Position numbers and translations under genes: made by a program. A stretch of DNA of 64,000 nt from Alphaproteobacteria bacterium (GTDB taxonomy: Bacteria > Pseudomonadota > Alphaproteobacteria > Rhizobiales > Rhizobiaceae), in assembly GCA_018823835.1 (NCBI GenBank), contig JAHJHT010000013.1, positions 186,001-250,000 of the forward strand. Reading direction: 5' to 3'. Below are positions 1 to 8,591 of this stretch, piece by piece (position 1 is the first letter of the stretch; each line of letters begins with the position of its first letter). Under the pieces are notes generated by a model. It worked only from the letters and a program-made list of their open reading frames with translations, searched no databases and had not been told where the DNA came from.

Positions 1-838
1 GGTCGGCAAGAGTTCGGCGCCGCTCTATTCCTATTTCGCGCTGGTGGCCGACGATCCTTCGGTGCAGGTCGTCAGCCAGGCGCAGACCTGGTACATCACG
101 GACCTCTTGAGGGAGACGCAGTGGAAGGACCTGCCGGTACTTTCGGCAGCAGCTCCCTTCAAGTCGGGCGGGCGAGGCGGCGCCGGCTACTACACCGACG
201 TGCCGGCGGGCGACATCGCCATCAAGAACGTCTCGGACCTCTATCTCTATCCGAACACGGTGCGAGCAGTGGAGATCACCGGCGCGCAGGTCAAGGAATG
301 GCTGGAAATGTCGGCCGGCATCTTCAACCAGATCGAGAAGGGCAAGGCGGACCAGCCGCTGATCAACCCGGACTTCCCGTCCTACAATTTCGACGTCATC
401 GACGGCGTGACCTACAGGATCGACCTGTCGCAGCCGCCGAAATACGACCCGAAGGGCGCCGTGCTGAACGCCGGCTCGAACCGCATCGTCGACCTGATGT
501 TCGACGGCAAGCCGATCGACCCGGCGCAGAAATTCGTCGTCGCCACCAACAATTACCGCGCCGGCGGCGGCGGCAATTTCCCCGAGATCAACCAGTCGAA
601 GGTGATCTTCGAGGCGCCGGACACCAACCGCGACGTGATCGTGCGCTACATCGTCGACAAGGGAACGATCAACCCGACGGCCGACGCCAACTGGAGCTTC
701 GCGCCGCTCGACGGCACCAGCGTCATCTTCGAGACCGGGCCCAAGGCGAAGGAGCACATCGCCGAGGTGAAGGGCGTGACGATCGAGCCGGCCGGCGAGG
801 GCTCCGACGGTTTTGCCAGGTACCGGATCACGCTTTAG
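1..838 (+). CDS. cpdB: 2',3'-cyclic-nucleotide 2'-phosphodiesterase/3'-nucleotidase, C-terminal part (partial)
   Basis: The reading frame is open from the first bases of the window, so the N-terminal metallophosphatase domain lies outside. What remains (about 279 residues) is the 5'-nucleotidase C-terminal substrate-binding domain: [12 protein letters not shown] near its start and the glycine-rich loop [12 protein letters not shown], typical of periplasmic CpdB and UshA enzymes that release nucleosides from nucleotides for salvage. The length of the tail after the loop and the [14 protein letters not shown] segment fit CpdB better than UshA. No downstream partner is seen; the next gene is convergent. 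The family is clear, but the exact substrate cannot be judged from this domain alone. Confidence 0.85.
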   Translation, partial: VGKSSAPLYSYFALVADDPSVQVVSQAQTWYITDLLRETQWKDLPVLSAAAPFKSGGRGGAGYYTDVPAGDIAIKNVSDLYLYPNTVRAVEITGAQVKEWLEMSAGIFNQIEKGKADQPLINPDFPSYNFDVIDGVTYRIDLSQPPKYDPKGAVLNAGSNRIVDLMFDGKPIDPAQKFVVATNNYRAGGGGNFPEINQSKVIFEAPDTNRDVIVRYIVDKGTINPTADANWSFAPLDGTSVIFETGPKAKEHIAEVKGVTIEPAGEGSDGFARYRITL

Positions 839-849
839 CGGCGGTCCGG

Positions 850-1122
850 CTACTGCGGCAGCATCTTGAGGCAGACGCCGGCGGCCTCGCCGGCAGCCTT
901 GCCCTGCGACATGGTCAGCGTCCCGGCGGAGATCTGCTTCTTCACCTCGCTGACGACGATGTCCTTGGCGGTTGCGGGCGTCGGATTGCTGGACATGGTC
1001 TCGTCGTAGATGGTCTTGGCCGCCGGATCGAGGCCCGCCGCGCAGTTGTCGGCCGCCTGACGGTCGGCGCTCGCCACTGCGGTCATCGAAAGAAGCAATG
1101 CGGGTATCATGAGGGTTCGCAT
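850..1122 (-). CDS. small secreted protein of unknown function
   Basis: A 90-residue protein. An ATG at 1122 is preceded by AGGAGA at good spacing and is preferred over an in-frame start 27 bases further out. Residues 1-20 (MRTLMIPALLLSMTAVASA) form a clear signal peptide, so the mature protein is about 70 residues and periplasmic. It has two cysteines (DNCAAG and GVCLKML) that could form one disulfide. I do not recognise a named family; similar short secreted proteins are common in rhizobia. It converges on the cpdB-like gene and lies downstream of the fatty-acid synthase gene in the same direction, so it may be read from that transcript. Confidence 0.6.
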   Translation of the reverse strand: MRTLMIPALLLSMTAVASADRQAADNCAAGLDPAAKTIYDETMSSNPTPATAKDIVVSEVKKQISAGTLTMSQGKAAGEAAGVCLKMLPQ

Positions 1123-1185
1123 GGCTCGTCTCCTGCCTTGTTGGAACATGCCGGCCCTCGCTACGGGACCTTTGCCCTGCCAGCT

Positions 1186-2448
1186 TCAGGCCTTGTAGAT
1201 CACCTGGCGGACGTCGATGTACTCGGCGCGGAAGCCCGCTTCGCAGTAGTACAGGTAGAACTCCCACAGTTTCTTGAAGCGCTCGTCGAAGCCGAGCGGG
1301 TTGATGTTCTCCCACGACGCCCAGAAGCGCTTGCGCCACTCGGCTAGCGTGCGGGCGTAGTCCTGCGGGAAGACGCGTTCGCGCAGGTAGGAAAGCCCGT
1401 GGTCGGTGCCGAGCGACTTCAGGATCGCGGGCGTCGGCAGCATGCCGCCCGGAAAGACATAGCGCTGGATGAAGTCCGGCCGCTTGCGATAGATCGGGAA
1501 GGCCTGCTCGTTGATGGTGATGATCTGCATGCCGGCCTTGCCGCCGGCCTTGAGGCAGTCCTTCACCTTGCCGAAGAAGACCGGCCAGTATTTCTCGCCG
1601 ACCGCCTCGAACATCTCGATGGATGCGATGCGATCGTATTTGCCGGTCTCGTCGCGGTAGTCCTGCAGCTTGATCTCGACCTTGTCCGACAGGCCCGCCT
1701 TGGCCATGCGGGCAACGGCGAAGTCGTGCTGCTCCTTGCTGATCGTCAGGCCGGTAACCCTGCAGCCGATCTCGCGCGCGGCGAATTCGGCAAAGCCGCC
1801 CCAGCCGCAGCCGATCTCGAGCACGTGGTCGCTTGCGCCGATGTCGAGGTCCTTGGCAAGCGCCCGGTACTTCGCGGTCTGGGCGCTTTCGAGGTCGTTG
1901 GCGCCGGTCGAGAACAACGCCGAGGAATAGGTCATCGTGGGGTCGAGCCACTCCTTGTAGAAGGCGTTGCCGAGATCGTAATGCGCCGAGATGTTCTTGC
2001 GCGAGCCGCGGCGGGTGTTCTGGTTCAGCCAGTGATGCAGGCGGTGGATGGTCGCCATGATCCAGCTCGAGGTGCCGGCAACGGTCTCGCCGGCCTCGAC
2101 ATTGACGACGAAAAGCTCAAGGAAACTCGTGACGTCGGGGCTTTCCCAGTCGCCGTCCATGTAGGACTCGGCAACACCGATGGTGCCGCCGGCAAAGGCG
2201 CGCGACGGCAGCTTCCAGTTCTTCAGCGTCACCTCGGCATCGGGGCCGGGCGCCTTGCCGACGACGAGGATCTTGCGCAGGTCGGGCAGGGTGATCTTGA
2301 GCGAGCCGCGCTCGAGGTTCAGCGACGCCGACAGCACCATGCGCGCCTTGGCTGGCAGGCCGCGAGCGATCTCGGAAAAATTTCGCGCGTCGAGCCTGAC
2401 GGCGTCGTCCGGCGCAATTGTCGCGCCATCGTCAAGCCTGCCTGCCAC
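1186..2448 (-). CDS. cfa: cyclopropane-fatty-acyl-phospholipid synthase family methyltransferase
   Basis: A 420-residue SAM-dependent enzyme that adds a methylene group across the double bond of unsaturated fatty acyl chains in membrane phospholipids. The N-terminal region carries GVAESYMDGDW (about residue 91), typical of the family, and the SAM site VLEIGCGWGG sits near residue 209, followed by IEMFEAVGEKYWP in the active-site region. The start is GTG at 2448 with GGAGG eight bases upstream; an ATG is absent nearby. Cfa-like enzymes are often in the regulons of RpoE/ChrR systems such as the one at 4105-5456, but no TGATCC-type promoter is visible before this gene. It could also be a related fatty-acid methylase rather than a true cyclopropane synthase. 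Confidence 0.9.
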   Translation of the reverse strand: MAGRLDDGATIAPDDAVRLDARNFSEIARGLPAKARMVLSASLNLERGSLKITLPDLRKILVVGKAPGPDAEVTLKNWKLPSRAFAGGTIGVAESYMDGDWESPDVTSFLELFVVNVEAGETVAGTSSWIMATIHRLHHWLNQNTRRGSRKNISAHYDLGNAFYKEWLDPTMTYSSALFSTGANDLESAQTAKYRALAKDLDIGASDHVLEIGCGWGGFAEFAAREIGCRVTGLTISKEQHDFAVARMAKAGLSDKVEIKLQDYRDETGKYDRIASIEMFEAVGEKYWPVFFGKVKDCLKAGGKAGMQIITINEQAFPIYRKRPDFIQRYVFPGGMLPTPAILKSLGTDHGLSYLRERVFPQDYARTLAEWRKRFWASWENINPLGFDERFKKLWEFYLYYCEAGFRAEYIDVRQVIYKA

Positions 2449-2766
2449 GATCTCTCCTCCCTCAATCGCTCGACCGTGGCGCGAATATACCGGAAACGGC
2501 CCGGAAAATCGCCGAAAAAGCGGCCTGTCTGCGCCGGAACCGCTCGTTTTCGGCGAAGTCGGCCCCTGTTTCAGGGTCGTTTGCCGGGAAATCTGGCACT
2601 ATTGGCGAAAATATCAAGGGAGGGTGGCGCACAGCCGTGACCGACCCGCGGGCCGTCGCGGGCCAGGTCAACGTCACGCTGCGTTAGATTCACGGCGGAC
2701 GGCAGGCAATTGGCCGTTGCTTGAATGCATAAAAAGGCCGATGATTCCCGCAATGGAGGAGCTGAG
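2449..2766. other. intergenic region between divergent cfa and a small peptide gene
   Basis: About 318 bases with no convincing protein gene; the short reading frames here have poor composition. It must contain the divergent promoters for cfa and for the 42-residue peptide. I could not find a clean -35/-10 pair or a TGATCC-N17-GTAT element. Confidence 0.4.
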
Positions 2767-2895
2767 ATGCGATACGTTATCGGCATATGCATCGTGACCG
2801 GGTTTCTGATCTGGGACGGCGCCTATAACGAGGGCCGCTACGTCAGCTATGCGGTGTTCGAACTGAAGCGCCTGACGGCCATGGTGGGAGCCTAG
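2767..2895 (+). CDS. 42-residue single-pass membrane peptide
   Basis: A short gene with a strong ribosome site (GGAGG ending eight bases before the ATG). The peptide starts MRYVIGICIVTGFLIWDGA, a single hydrophobic segment, followed by a polar tail with two arginines and two lysines and the end LTAMVGA. It is probably an inner-membrane micropeptide. No family is recognised. It is not embedded in another gene, and the next gene ends 10 bases downstream on the other strand. Confidence rests on the ribosome site and plausible topology. Confidence 0.5.
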   Translation: MRYVIGICIVTGFLIWDGAYNEGRYVSYAVFELKRLTAMVGA

Positions 2896-2905
2896 CGGCC
2901 GCCGG

Positions 2906-3607
2906 TCACAGGGCCGGGCCCGAAAACAGCGTCAGCGCGCTGCCCAGCCGCTCGGCGATCCACCTGTGGCGCTGGGGCGACTTCGGCAGCAGGAAGGCGC
3001 CTTCCCATTCGCCGGTGACCGGATCCTCGCCGCGATAGGCGAGTACCGGCTGGTCGGGCAGGTATTTTTTGAAGCGCTCGACGACATCGCTGCCGTAAAC
3101 CCGCCAATGGCCGTGTTTTTCCGGTTTCGGAAAACCCCAGTCGCGGGTCACGTCTTCACGGAACGGATCGGGGAAGGCGAGGTAAAGCAGCCCGTCGGGC
3201 CCGGCAATACGCAGGAGTTCGTGCAGCGCCTTGCGGTCGTCGCCGACATGCTCGAGCACGTGCGAGCAGATGACGAGGTCGTATGCGGCGTCGGGCCGGT
3301 CGATCGACTGGATGTCGAGGCCGCCGGGCTCGCCATAAACGGACAGCTCATGCTCGGCGAACCAGGCCGGGTCGGCCGTCGGATCCGGGCTGAACTGGAT
3401 TGCCTTCCACGTTGCGAAATCCTGCGGGCCGAGCCGGTCGAACATGACGCGGAAGATGCGGTGGCGCTCGAGGGACTGGCAACCGGCGCAGCGCGGTGCC
3501 CTGCCATTCGGCGCCATGCGCCCCTTGGGGCCGGGGCCGAACTCGACCCCGCCACAGATCGGGCAATGAGGTCCGGCGACGGGGTTCTGGGCGGCTGCAG
3601 TCATCAT
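2906..3607 (-). CDS. zinc-ribbon class I SAM-dependent methyltransferase
   Basis: A 233-residue protein starting at the double ATG (3607) after an AGGG motif; the reading frame stays open further upstream, but that part is low-complexity. The N-terminus holds a zinc ribbon (CPIC, then CAGC about 27 residues later). The rest matches type-11 methyltransferases: LVICSHVLEHVGDDRKAL is the post-motif-I region and GLLYLAFPDP the next strand. A weak nucleotide loop is replaced by ELSVYGEPGGLDIQSI. Such enzymes often modify surface carbohydrates or small molecules, and the neighbouring truncated glycosyltransferase-like gene fits a former surface-polysaccharide locus. The substrate is unknown. Confidence 0.7.
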   Translation of the reverse strand: MMTAAAQNPVAGPHCPICGGVEFGPGPKGRMAPNGRAPRCAGCQSLERHRIFRVMFDRLGPQDFATWKAIQFSPDPTADPAWFAEHELSVYGEPGGLDIQSIDRPDAAYDLVICSHVLEHVGDDRKALHELLRIAGPDGLLYLAFPDPFREDVTRDWGFPKPEKHGHWRVYGSDVVERFKKYLPDQPVLAYRGEDPVTGEWEGAFLLPKSPQRHRWIAERLGSALTLFSGPAL

Positions 3608-3779
3608 GGTGGACCCTGACGGTATGCTGCCCGGCAGCGGGCTGGCGGGGTGGGACGTTGCCGGAGGCGGCGCGAACTGGACAGATAGGGCTGCAGGCCG
3701 GCAATGCCAAGGGAAGCCGCGGCTCTCGTGCCCGACAGCATGGCTGGCGCCGGGCAATGCCCGGTTCTCGACTGCGGGC

Positions 3780-4088
3780 ATGAAAGTCGACTGCCTGATG
3801 GGGACCTATGGACGCTATGGCCTGATCTGCGAGGCGCTGGCCTGTTTCCTGCAGCAGACGCGGCTTGGCGACGCCACGCTTCTGATCCAAAACCAGCACC
3901 CGATACCGCTGCGGCTCGACCACCCGAGGGTGCGCATCGTCAACGAAAAGATGCCGAACGGGCTGCTGTTCAGCTACGACGCATGGCAGGCCGACGCGGA
4001 CTATCCACGCCAGCTGTTCGAGTTTCTCGGCGAATCCTATGACGTGGCATTGGTGCGGCGGGTCAAGGCGACCCGCCACAGCTACTAG
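3780..4088 (+). pseudogene. truncated glycosyltransferase-like gene
   Basis: From the ATG at 3780 the frame encodes 102 residues. Its first 60 (VDCLMGTYGRYGLICEALA, then FLQQT, LLIQNQHPIPL, DHPRVRIVNE) look like the start of a family-2 glycosyltransferase-type protein, which is normally well over 200 residues. After about residue 62 the sequence changes character (DADYPRQLFEFLGESYDVAL) and ends, lacking the DDD-type metal site. This suggests an internal deletion joining the start to a late segment. It could instead be an intact short protein. No ribosome site is evident. The gene starts 173 bases from the divergent methyltransferase. Confidence 0.4.
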
Positions 4089-4104
4089 CCGGGCCGGCGG
4101 CCGG

Positions 4105-4749
4105 TCAGACGAAGGGACGCATCATGCGGCCGAAGAAGCCGTTGGGCAGCATGCGGCCCTCGACGGCGGCAAGGCAGATGCACTCGCCTTCCGGGCCGAC
4201 GCGCGGCTGGTGGTCGACGTCGCCGTCCGCCTCGACGAGGTCGCCGGGGCGGTAATGGCCGGTCTCGTCGAAGAAGGAGCCGGACAGGACCTGGGTGTAT
4301 TCCGAGCCGGCATGGCCGTGATGGGGCAGGCGCCTGTTGGGGCCGATGCGGTACATCACGAGGTCGGCGTCAGGCGCGCCGGGAATGGTGACGCGGCTGC
4401 GGCGCACGCCGGGCGCCAGCCAGCGCCAGCGGCCGATCTCCAGGCCCTCAAGCGCCGCCGGAAGCTCTATCGGGCCGTTGGCGGGAACGGCGCGGGCAGG
4501 TGCTACAGCCTTCGTGGCAGGGGCCGGGCGATCGAGGCGCGCCTCGAGCAGGGCATAGGCGTCGGCCTGCATGGCGACCGGCTCGATGGCGTTGAGCAGC
4601 GCGCCGCCGACCGCCTCGAGGCGGCCGACGGCATTTCTGCAGCGCTCGCAGCCGTCGACATGGGTGCGCACGACGATGGTCGGTCCGGCCTCCAGCGTGC
4701 CGGCGGCAAGCCTGGCCAGAGAGTCATCGGTGGGGTGAAATTCTATCAT
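4105..4749 (-). CDS. chrR: ChrR-type zinc anti-sigma factor with cupin domain
   Basis: A 214-residue cytoplasmic protein that sequesters the ECF sigma factor encoded immediately upstream. Residues 1-85 form the zinc-binding anti-sigma domain, with the H30-x3-C34-x2-C37 signature in the stretch THVDGCERC. Residues 105-214 form a cupin barrel (RIGPNRRLPHHGHAGSEYTQVL), the sensory half in Rhodobacter ChrR, where loss of binding follows exposure to singlet oxygen or related oxidants. Its ATG overlaps the stop of the sigma gene as ATGA, so translation is coupled and stoichiometry controlled. It is the last gene of a four-gene operon. The inducing signal here is inferred from the family. Confidence 0.9.
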   Translation of the reverse strand: MIEFHPTDDSLARLAAGTLEAGPTIVVRTHVDGCERCRNAVGRLEAVGGALLNAIEPVAMQADAYALLEARLDRPAPATKAVAPARAVPANGPIELPAALEGLEIGRWRWLAPGVRRSRVTIPGAPDADLVMYRIGPNRRLPHHGHAGSEYTQVLSGSFFDETGHYRPGDLVEADGDVDHQPRVGPEGECICLAAVEGRMLPNGFFGRMMRPFV

Positions 4750-5456
4750 CGCTCCAGATCTTCCAGTGCGGTGCGCAGGCGGGCCATGGCCAGCCGGACG
4801 CGGGATTTGACGGTGCCGAGCGGAATGCCGAGCAGCGCGGCGATCTCGGTCTGCGGCTCCTCGGCGAAGAAGGAGAGGCGCAGGACCTCTGCCTGCTCAG
4901 CGGGCAGGGTCTCGACCAGCCGGCGCACGCGGTCGTCGCGCTCGGCGGCGGCGATCACCTCGTCGGCGGGTGGCGGCGCCTCGGCCTGCTGGCTAGGGTC
5001 TTCGCCCAAGGTCGGCGGCGGGCCCTTGCGGCGGGCACGGTCGATGCGCAGGTTGCGCGCGATGGTGAAGATCCAAGTCGCGGCACCGGCCTTGGCCGGA
5101 TCGAAGCCCGACGCCTTGCGCCAGACGGCGAGCAGCGTTTCCTGCGCGACCTCCTCGGCGAGGCCGGGCTCGGCGCCGCCGCGCAGAATATAGGCCTTCA
5201 CGCGCGGCGCGAAGTGGCGGAACAACTGCTCGAAGGCCTGGCGGTCGGACCTGGCGACGCGCAGCACAAGATGCGACAGCTCGGCCGCCGTCGGCGCGGC
5301 GAGTTCGTCCCGTCCCGTCACGAGCCGTTTCCCGGGCAGGCGCCGCAGGCGGTCGGGTCCGGCGCCGGACCAGAATGTTGCATGATGGACCTTCCTCGAA
5401 GCCGTCGCGACAGGCCGCATCATCGCAATCATTGCGGGGGCGGACAAGGCGGTCAT
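4746..5456 (-). CDS. rpoE: ECF RNA polymerase sigma factor (RpoE/ChrR group)
   Basis: A 236-residue product from an ATG at 5456 that overlaps the upstream DUF1365 stop as ATGA; internal ATGs at 5423 and 5420 are alternatives, since most homologues lack the first 40 residues. Sigma region 2 spans RQAFEQLFRHFAPRVKAY to EVAQETLLAVWRKASGF. Region 4 is LPAEQAEVLRLSFFAE through GTVKSRVRLAMARLR, the recognition helix for the -35 element. In this group the factor directs envelope and photo-oxidative stress genes and is held by ChrR. It is placed at the end of an operon driven by a TGATCC-N17-GTAT promoter, implying autoregulation. Confidence 0.9.
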   Translation of the reverse strand: MTALSAPAMIAMMRPVATASRKVHHATFWSGAGPDRLRRLPGKRLVTGRDELAAPTAAELSHLVLRVARSDRQAFEQLFRHFAPRVKAYILRGGAEPGLAEEVAQETLLAVWRKASGFDPAKAGAATWIFTIARNLRIDRARRKGPPPTLGEDPSQQAEAPPPADEVIAAAERDDRVRRLVETLPAEQAEVLRLSFFAEEPQTEIAALLGIPLGTVKSRVRLAMARLRTALEDLER

Positions 5457-6256
5457 TGCTCGGGCACGGCCTGGACGACGCCGCCATCGGCCGCGGCGCG
5501 CGGCTTGGGATTGCGCGGGATCGGGCGCAGGCGGACGCCCTTCAGCCACAGGCGGACGGCCTCCCAGTGAATGCCGGCGATGACCTTCAGCGTCATAAGC
5601 GGATAGGCCAGCGCGACGCGCGCCAGCGTGGCGTCCGACAGCGTCCTCCGCTCGGCAGTCTGCACGGTGGAGAGCATCGGGCCTTCAGCGTCACCGACCA
5701 TGATCGACAGGTTGAAACCTTCCTCCGGCGGGCGGACACGAAAGGCGTAGCCGAGATCCATGTCCATGAAGGGCGAGACGAAGAAACGCTTGTCGCAGCC
5801 ATGCTCCAGCCAGCCGTCCTCGCAGGGCCGCGCGACCTGGAAGGCGTAGTCGTGGCGGCCGCCGAAGGTGTTGGCGACTTCGTAGAGTATGGCGTGCAGG
5901 CTGCCGCCGCGGTCATAGCAGAAATAGACGCTGAGCGGGTTGAAGACGTAGCCGAGGATGCGCGGCATGGTGAGCAGCGCGATGCGCCCACTGGCGGGCC
6001 GGATGCCGGCGGCACCGAGGGCGCGCTCGACATGGCAGCGCAAACTGCCGCCGCTGCGGTCGCCATGGTCGCGGTCGTGAAAGCTGAACAGGTTGAACCG
6101 GTTGCGCGAGAACAGCCGCAGGCTGCCGTCGAGCGCGTCGATCTCGTCGAGGTCGAGAAGCAGCTGGAAGATGCTATAGTTCAGCCGGTGGCGGCGCGGG
6201 CGAAGCCTGAGATGCATCACCGAGCCGGCATAGAGCGCGGAGAGGGTCTTCTTCAT
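5453..6256 (-). CDS. DUF1365 family protein
   Basis: A 267-residue protein; the ATG at 6256 overlaps the upstream oxidoreductase stop as ATGA and gives the usual start MKKTLSALYAGSVMHLRL. The family is recognised from LNYSIFQLLLDLDE, RFNLFSFHDRDHGD and PRILGYVFNPLSVYFCYD. DUF1365 proteins have no settled biochemical role but are almost always next to an FAD amine-oxidase-like protein, Cfa-like methylases and an ECF/ChrR pair, as here, so a part in modifying membrane fatty acids under oxidative stress is likely. There is no obvious signal peptide. It is the second gene of the four-gene operon. Confidence 0.85.
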   Translation of the reverse strand: MKKTLSALYAGSVMHLRLRPRRHRLNYSIFQLLLDLDEIDALDGSLRLFSRNRFNLFSFHDRDHGDRSGGSLRCHVERALGAAGIRPASGRIALLTMPRILGYVFNPLSVYFCYDRGGSLHAILYEVANTFGGRHDYAFQVARPCEDGWLEHGCDKRFFVSPFMDMDLGYAFRVRPPEEGFNLSIMVGDAEGPMLSTVQTAERRTLSDATLARVALAYPLMTLKVIAGIHWEAVRLWLKGVRLRPIPRNPKPRAAADGGVVQAVPEQ

Positions 6257-7608
6257 GCCAGCGCCCTCGCCAGGTCGGGCCGGGCCGCGGGGCTGCCCAG
6301 CGTGATGCGGCCGGATTCCTCGGCGACGTCCCAGGGCCGGCGGTCGCCGCCAAGCTGCTCGGCAACGGCGAGACCCGATTGCAGGCCGTCCTCGTGGAAA
6401 CCGGCACCGAAATAGGCGCCGCAGAACCAGGTGTTCTGGTTGCCCTGCAGCGACCACAGTCTTTCCTGTGCCGCGACCGCCGTCGAATCATAGGCCGGGT
6501 GGCTGTAGACCTGGCTGTGGTAGATCTTCTTCGGGTCCGGGTCGCGGATCGGGTTCAGCGTCAGGAACATCGGGTTGTCGGCCCGAATGCCCTGCAGCGC
6601 GTTCATCCAGTAGGTGACCGACAGGTCGCGGCAGCGCTCGCCGTCACGGGTGGCGGTGTAGTTCCAGCTCGACCAGGTGGCGCGGCGCTTCGGCATGACG
6701 CTGTCGTCGGCATGCAGCACCGCCTCGTTGTCGATGTAGCGGAAGGCGCCGAGCAGTTCCTGCTCCCGGGCCGTCGGCCGTTCCAGCATCTTCAGCGCGG
6801 CGTCGGCATGGGTGGCGATGACGACGTGGTCGAACCCTTCAATGGCGCCGTTGCTGTCCTCGATCATGACGCTGTCGCCAAGCCGGCGGACCGTTCTGAC
6901 CCCGCTGGCCGTCTTGACGCCGGCCGAAAAGGCGCGTGTCATCTTTTCCACGTAGTTGCGGCTGCCGCCGTCGACCGTCTTCCAGGTCGGCCGGGAGCCG
7001 AGGTTGAGCAGGCCGTGATTGTCGAAGAAGCGGATGAAGGCGCGGGCCGGAAAGCGCGACACCTCGGCCGCAGGCGTCGACCAGATGGCCGCCGCCATCG
7101 GGTAGAGATGGTTGCGCCGGAAGGAGGCGCCGTAGCCCTTGCTGTCGAGATAGTCCTCGAGCGAGGTCAGGCCGAGCGTCGGCACGTCGCGCGGCGCGGT
7201 TTTGTAGAAGCGGAAGATGTCGCGCATCATCGACCAGTAGGCTGGGCGCAACAGGTTGCGCTTCTGGGCGAACAGCCCGGCACTCGAGCCCGAATACTCG
7301 AAGGCGCCGTCGTCGAGCGAGACGGCAAAGGACATGTCGGACGGCTTGGTGGCAACGCCGAGATGCTCAAACAGCGCCGTGAGGTTCGGGTAGGTCACCT
7401 CGTTGAAGACGATGAAGCCCGTGTCGACGGCGACGCCGCCCACATCGACGGTGTGGCTGTGGCCGCCCACCCGGTCGTCGGCCTCGAACAGCGTCACGTC
7501 ATGCGAGCGGCTGAGCTGCCAGGCGGCGGACAGGCCGGATATGCCGCTGCCGACGACGGCGATCTTGAGGTGGCGGCGGGTTCCGTGGATGGGCGTGACG
7601 GTGTTCAT
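6253..7608 (-). CDS. FAD/NAD(P)-binding oxidoreductase (amine-oxidase-like)
   Basis: A 451-residue flavoprotein. The dinucleotide fold begins at about residue 16 with IAVVGSGISGLSAAWQL followed by the acidic strand end LFEADDRVGGH, the signature of the amine oxidase/phytoene desaturase superfamily. The C-terminal FAD contact is TWFCGAYFGAGFHEDGL. Orthologues in SigE-ChrR clusters act on membrane fatty acids; in Rhodobacter a flavin desaturase from such a locus takes part in furan fatty acid synthesis, and this gene is a candidate for that role, unproven here. It is first in an operon with DUF1365, the sigma factor and chrR, 31 bases after a predicted -10 element. Confidence 0.85.
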   Translation of the reverse strand: MNTVTPIHGTRRHLKIAVVGSGISGLSAAWQLSRSHDVTLFEADDRVGGHSHTVDVGGVAVDTGFIVFNEVTYPNLTALFEHLGVATKPSDMSFAVSLDDGAFEYSGSSAGLFAQKRNLLRPAYWSMMRDIFRFYKTAPRDVPTLGLTSLEDYLDSKGYGASFRRNHLYPMAAAIWSTPAAEVSRFPARAFIRFFDNHGLLNLGSRPTWKTVDGGSRNYVEKMTRAFSAGVKTASGVRTVRRLGDSVMIEDSNGAIEGFDHVVIATHADAALKMLERPTAREQELLGAFRYIDNEAVLHADDSVMPKRRATWSSWNYTATRDGERCRDLSVTYWMNALQGIRADNPMFLTLNPIRDPDPKKIYHSQVYSHPAYDSTAVAAQERLWSLQGNQNTWFCGAYFGAGFHEDGLQSGLAVAEQLGGDRRPWDVAEESGRITLGSPAARPDLARALA

Positions 7609-7638
7609 GCAATGGGCGTCCTGGTGTCAGTCGGGTTG

Positions 7639-7667
7639 GTATACGGGCCGGTGCCGCCGGCGGATCA
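7639..7667 (-). promoter_or_regulatory. predicted ECF sigma promoter for the oxidoreductase-DUF1365-rpoE-chrR operon
   Basis: Read on the minus strand: TGATCC (7667-7662), 17 bases, then GTATAC (7644-7639). The same -35 and GTAT core with the same spacing is found for the divergent DUF1295 gene and the DUF2177 gene. TGATCC is the -35 element known for the RpoE/ChrR group. The start codon is 31 bases downstream. Confidence 0.65.
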
Positions 7668-7695
7668 GTCGAGCGGTGCATTTCGTGACAACCGG

Positions 7696-7724
7696 TGATC
7701 CGCCGCAGGTGGAGCCACGTATCC
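7696..7724 (+). promoter_or_regulatory. predicted ECF sigma promoter for the DUF1295 operon
   Basis: TGATCC (7696-7701), a 17-base spacer, then GTATCC (7719-7724), about 60 bases before the DUF1295 start. It lies back to back with the promoter of the opposite operon, 28 bases apart, and matches it in both hexamer cores and spacing. Confidence 0.65.
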
Positions 7725-7784
7725 GGGTGACAATCAGTTTCGCCCGCGCACCGCGCGCCGGCGTGAAACAGTCAGGAAGTCTCC

Positions 7785-8591
7785 ATGACCGCACTCCATC
7801 TGCTCGTCCTTGCCGCGCTGCTGTCGCTCGCGATGGGCGGCGCCTGGCTTTACGAAAGCCGGACCGGGAAATCCGGCTGGGTCGACGTCACCTGGTCGGC
7901 GGCGGTGGGGGCCGTCGGCGTCGTTGCCGCACTGCTGCCTTCGGCCGGGGCAGAGTGGTGGCGACAGGCGCTGGTTGCCGTGCTGGTGGCGACATGGTCG
8001 GCTCGGCTGGTGCTGCATCTGGCGCGGCGCACGCTGAGGCACGGCGTCGATCCGCGCTACCAGGCGCTGCGGCGGGAATGGGGCGAGGGGGCGGAGCTGC
8101 GCATGTTCGGCTTCCTGCAGAGCCAGGCGACTGCAGGCTTCGTGCTGGTGCTTGCCGTCTATGTCGCGGCGCGCAACCCGGCGCCTGACCTGCGCCTGCA
8201 GGACATCCTGGCGCTGGCGCTGTTTGCCGTCGCGGTTGCCGGCGAGGCGATTGCCGACCACCAGATGCAGCGCTTCCGCGACGACGAGGCCAACAGGGGC
8301 AAGATCATGGATCGGGGCCTGTGGGCTCTGTCGCGACACCCCAACTATTTCTTCGAGTGGCTGGGCTGGCTCGCTTATCCGCTGGTCGCGATCGGCATTG
8401 CCGGCGGCTACTGGCAGGGCTGGCTGGCGCTGCTCGCGCCGCTCCTGATGTATTATCTGCTGGTCAGGGTATCGGGCATCCCGCCGCTCGAAAAGCACAT
8501 GGAAGAGACGCGCGGTCAGGCATTCGAGGACTACAAGCGGCGGGTGAGGGCCTTCTGGCCGATCCCGCGGGCGGGCGGGGACGTGCGGTGA
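7785..8591 (+). CDS. DUF1295 family integral membrane protein
   Basis: A 268-residue protein of the DUF1295/steroid 5-alpha-reductase-like family. It has about six hydrophobic segments, starting with HLLVLAALLSLAMGGAWLY, and the conserved C-terminal NADPH/sterol-reductase-type signature GLWALSRHPNYFFEWLGWL, then YLLVRVSGIPPLEKHM. Members sit in the inner membrane and are thought to reduce or otherwise modify lipid substrates; the family's activity in bacteria is unproven. It is the first gene after an ECF-type promoter and overlaps the next gene by four bases (GTGA). Its location ties it to the membrane-lipid stress cluster. Confidence 0.85.
   Translation: MTALHLLVLAALLSLAMGGAWLYESRTGKSGWVDVTWSAAVGAVGVVAALLPSAGAEWWRQALVAVLVATWSARLVLHLARRTLRHGVDPRYQALRREWGEGAELRMFGFLQSQATAGFVLVLAVYVAARNPAPDLRLQDILALALFAVAVAGEAIADHQMQRFRDDEANRGKIMDRGLWALSRHPNYFFEWLGWLAYPLVAIGIAGGYWQGWLALLAPLLMYYLLVRVSGIPPLEKHMEETRGQAFEDYKRRVRAFWPIPRAGGDVR

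Noticed and set aside
3348..4079. A 243-residue minus-strand frame across the methyltransferase and truncated gene
   Set aside because: Overlaps the supported methyltransferase in a different frame, with biased composition.
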